Source of the DNA: Paramicrobacterium agarici | GTDB lineage: Bacteria; Actinomycetota; Actinomycetes; Actinomycetales; Microbacteriaceae | Assembly: GCF_002563955.1 (NCBI RefSeq) | Contig: NZ_PDJE01000001.1 | Location: 992,001 to 1,056,000 of the forward strand | Length of the DNA: 64,000 nucleotides | Direction of reading: 5' to 3' | In this document: positions 62,146 to 64,000 of the stretch, piece by piece | Layout: each line of letters starts with the position of its first letter | Numbering within the stretch: position 1 is the first letter of the stretch | Made by a program: the position numbers and the translations under genes | Notes under the pieces: generated by a model | The model's database searches: none | Told to the model about the DNA's origin: nothing | Seen by the model: only the letters and a program-made list of their open reading frames with translations

Positions 62146-63390
62146 TCAGAGAACAGGGGGTTGCCGACTGGCAGCGTGCAGTTCATCCTGTGCGGGCACG
62201 GTGATTGTGAGGGCATTGTCACGGATGTACTCGAGGGCGTGCGTGATCGCCCCCACGCTGACGATGCTGTCGCTCAGAGTGGACGCTCTGAGCTCTGGAG
62301 CGGGAGGATGCGTGAGCTTCGCCATTCGAGGTGCCGTGCGCCCCAGCAGGGGGTCGATCGCTGTCGCAACAGCTCCCGCGATGATGATCCGCTCCACATC
62401 CAGAAGCCCCGCAAGAACAGCGCAGATGCGCGCGAGGCGGTCAGCGATGCGGTCGATGATCGAGAGTGCGAACGCGTCATCCGCATCGGCAGCGTGGAAG
62501 ACCGCACGGGCATCCTGCTGTGTTTCGGGAAGATGAGCGAGCGCACTGGATTCAGGAACTTCCCCCTGACGCAGAGCCTCGCGCAGCCAGTCCCGCGCGA
62601 GCGCGCCGATTCCGTCAGAGTTTCCGACGCCGTCCACGAGGGAGAGCAACCGCATCTCACCTGCCCCGCCACGCGCGCCGCGGACAAGACGACCGTCGAC
62701 GACGTATCCGGCGCCGAACCGCTCTCCCGACAGGAGCGTCACGTACGAGGTGGCTCCCGAGCCCTGACCGCGAACGCCCTCGGCGACAGCAGCGAGATTC
62801 GCATCGTTCTCGACCACCGTGGGCCAGCCGCGCAACGCGAAGTGCTCGGCGTACCCCGGATTCATGCGACGCCAGAAGCTGTTCTGCCCTTCAGGGGAGT
62901 GCCCCTCCGCGTCCGTGGGTGCCGGGACTCCGACGACGATGCACAGAACGTGTCCTGCCGGAACATCGGCCTCGCGGAGTGCGTCATCGACGACGCCGTC
63001 TGCGGTCGCGAGGCGTGCCTGAGCATCCTCGGAATCGGGGTCGACCGCGGCCTGCGTCCGTGACAGTTCCCGAGCGCTGAGGTCGCTGACAATCGCGGTC
63101 AGATGGTGCTGACCGGCATCCAGCCCGATGACGACTCCGGCGTCCGCGCGCAGCGCATACCGTCGCGCCGGGCGCCCTTTGCGGTACTCGCCCGCGGCAC
63201 GCGCGTTCTCCAACTCGCGCAGCCACCCCGATGCCACGAGCAGATCGCAGAGCGCGATGACCGTCGAGCGGGTGAGACCCGTCGCGGTCATCGCGTCGCT
63301 GGCGGTGAAAGCTGGGACATCCCACGCGTAGCGCAGAATCGCACCCGCGTTCTGGGGACCGCGCGGGGACACCGGCTGTTCTCGTGTCAT
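62146..63390 (-). CDS. ROK family transcriptional regulator
   Basis: 414 residues with GAGGGAG before ATG 63390. The N-terminal winged helix (AMTATGLTRSTVIALCDLLV) precedes a ROK sugar-kinase-like domain (VIGLDAGQHHLTAIVSDLSA, VVGVPAPTDAEG, VENDANLAAVAEGV). The zinc-binding Cys cluster of classical ROK kinases is absent, as in regulator-type members. It is divergent from the sugar-binding protein gene at 63526 and likely regulates that ABC operon in response to a sugar. Confidence 0.88.
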   Translation of the reverse strand: MTREQPVSPRGPQNAGAILRYAWDVPAFTASDAMTATGLTRSTVIALCDLLVASGWLRELENARAAGEYRKGRPARRYALRADAGVVIGLDAGQHHLTAIVSDLSARELSRTQAAVDPDSEDAQARLATADGVVDDALREADVPAGHVLCIVVGVPAPTDAEGHSPEGQNSFWRRMNPGYAEHFALRGWPTVVENDANLAAVAEGVRGQGSGATSYVTLLSGERFGAGYVVDGRLVRGARGGAGEMRLLSLVDGVGNSDGIGALARDWLREALRQGEVPESSALAHLPETQQDARAVFHAADADDAFALSIIDRIADRLARICAVLAGLLDVERIIIAGAVATAIDPLLGRTAPRMAKLTHPPAPELRASTLSDSIVSVGAITHALEYIRDNALTITVPAQDELHAASRQPPVL

Positions 63391-63489
63391 CGGTGCGCTC
63401 CCTCGGACTCGGCTCCTACTTGATCGTAGCGATGAATCAATTCTTCTGCCCGCGTCGAGAGGGTGGGACTAGATAAATTGTGCTCTTAC

Positions 63490-63504
63490 ATTTAGTATCT
63501 AAAT
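63490..63504. promoter_or_regulatory. AT-rich palindrome in the ROK/sugar-SBP divergent region
   Basis: ATTTAG-TAT-CTAAAT, perfect 6-base arms. It is in the only AT-rich spot of the region (63460-63510) and is a good candidate for a ROK (XylR/NagC-type) operator. Confidence 0.6.
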
Positions 63505-63525
63505 CTAATGCTCGACGAAAGGACA

Positions 63526-64000
63526 ATGGTGTCTATGAGAATGAAGCGCGCGGTGCGTGCGCTTGCGGCTGCTGCCGGAGTTGCGGTCGCGGCGAGCCTG
63601 CTGACAAGCTGCAGCGCCGACGGTGCGGAGACGATCCGCTTCACCTTCAGCAAGCGCGAGGCGATCTCGTTCATGACGGATCTGGTTGCGAAGTACAACG
63701 CCTCGCAGGACGACGTGAACGTCGAACTGGACACGTCGGGAGTCGACGTGGTCTCGGCCAGCTTCGTCCGAGGCAATCCGCCGGACCTCATGCTTGCGAA
63801 CTACAACATGGAGGTCTCGCGATTCGTCGAGCGGTGCGCGCTGAGTGATCTGTCCGGAACCAATGCCGCGAGCAGCATTCGCGAGGACCTGCAACCCTAC
63901 ATGGATCAGTACGGTCACTGCGAGGGCCGGACAAGCGCGCTGCCGTACTCGATCATGGCGGCATCGGTGATCTACAACAAGGCGATCTTCGACGAGCACG
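63526..64000 (+). CDS. Sugar ABC transporter substrate-binding lipoprotein, family 1, N-terminal part
   Basis: About 158 residues before the right edge. GAAAGGA lies just before ATG 63526 (a GTG at 63529 and an ATG at 63535 are also possible). The signal peptide RALAAAAGVAVAASLLTSC ends in a lipobox with Cys29. The mature part (FTFSKREAISFMTDLVAKYN, VDVVSASFVRGNPPDLMLAN, LPYSIMAASVIYNKAIFDEH) is the N-terminal lobe of family 1 sugar-binding proteins. The divergent ROK regulator supports sugar uptake. Confidence 0.85.
   Translation, partial: MVSMRMKRAVRALAAAAGVAVAASLLTSCSADGAETIRFTFSKREAISFMTDLVAKYNASQDDVNVELDTSGVDVVSASFVRGNPPDLMLANYNMEVSRFVERCALSDLSGTNAASSIREDLQPYMDQYGHCEGRTSALPYSIMAASVIYNKAIFDEH

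Overview
The window is one continuous, gene-dense stretch of a high-GC actinobacterial chromosome, most likely from the family Microbacteriaceae (a Microbacterium/Leifsonia-type organism). The reasons are strong G/C bias at third codon positions, a DUF222-HNH (13E12-type) protein, a DUF5701 protein, several leaderless promoters of the TANNNT-N6-start type, a cell-wall anchor of the LAxTG kind, and a striking excess of the octamer GGATGCTG/CAGCATCC throughout the coding DNA. No rRNA, tRNA, insertion sequence, prophage or CRISPR array was seen. Both ends cut genes: an MDR oxidoreductase on the left and a sugar-binding lipoprotein on the right.

Layout. 0-9 kb: a lone formylglycine-generating enzyme, a DUF5701 protein, then a minus-strand operon cstA - cory-CC-star - arsA/get3-like ATPase, a DUF421 protein, an MhuD-type heme-degrading monooxygenase, a decayed methyltransferase and the DUF222-HNH gene. 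9-13 kb: small metabolic genes, a glutaminase fused to a STAS domain and a Gfo/Idh/MocA oxidoreductase. 13-22.7 kb: a TetR regulator divergent from a GH3 glycosidase and a complete oligopeptide/oligosaccharide-type ABC transporter, which together look like a glycoside uptake and hydrolysis operon. 22.7-25.3 kb: a copper-export pair (copA, copZ) with a GC-rich palindrome upstream. 25.4-33.6 kb: a polyol regulon (xylulokinase and DeoR leftward; ABC transporter, second DeoR and mannitol/arabitol-type dehydrogenase rightward).

33.6-37.7 kb: a phosphodiesterase, an unusual PTS EIIC-like membrane protein with an extra soluble N-terminal domain, an orphan DarT-like ADP-ribosyltransferase and a GNAT remnant. 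37.2-43.1 kb: a divergent cluster with KDG kinase, KDPG aldolase and a rhodanese on one side, and a fold-III PLP ammonia-lyase, an N-acyl-D-amino-acid deacylase and an IclR regulator on the other. Read together, these steps make a chemically complete route from an N-acyl-D-glucosaminate-like substrate to pyruvate and glyceraldehyde 3-phosphate; this is an inference. 43-47.3 kb: HAD, HxlR/NAD(P)-binding pair, APC permease, and a VOC gene translationally coupled to a 53-residue ribbon-helix-helix protein.

47.3-51.7 kb: two long inverted repeats and the sbcDC nuclease operon. 51.8-56.1 kb: two secreted proteins, the second a 972-residue surface protein with 13 chaplin-like repeats and an LAETG anchor. 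56.1-58.2 kb: a GntR(YtrA-type)-ABC operon with a perfect operator palindrome. 58.3-64 kb: a RecB-like nuclease/helicase fusion, a pterin carbinolamine dehydratase, and a ROK repressor divergent from a sugar-binding lipoprotein. The two observations most worth following up are the putative D-glucosaminate pathway and the chaplin-like repeat protein with its secreted neighbour.
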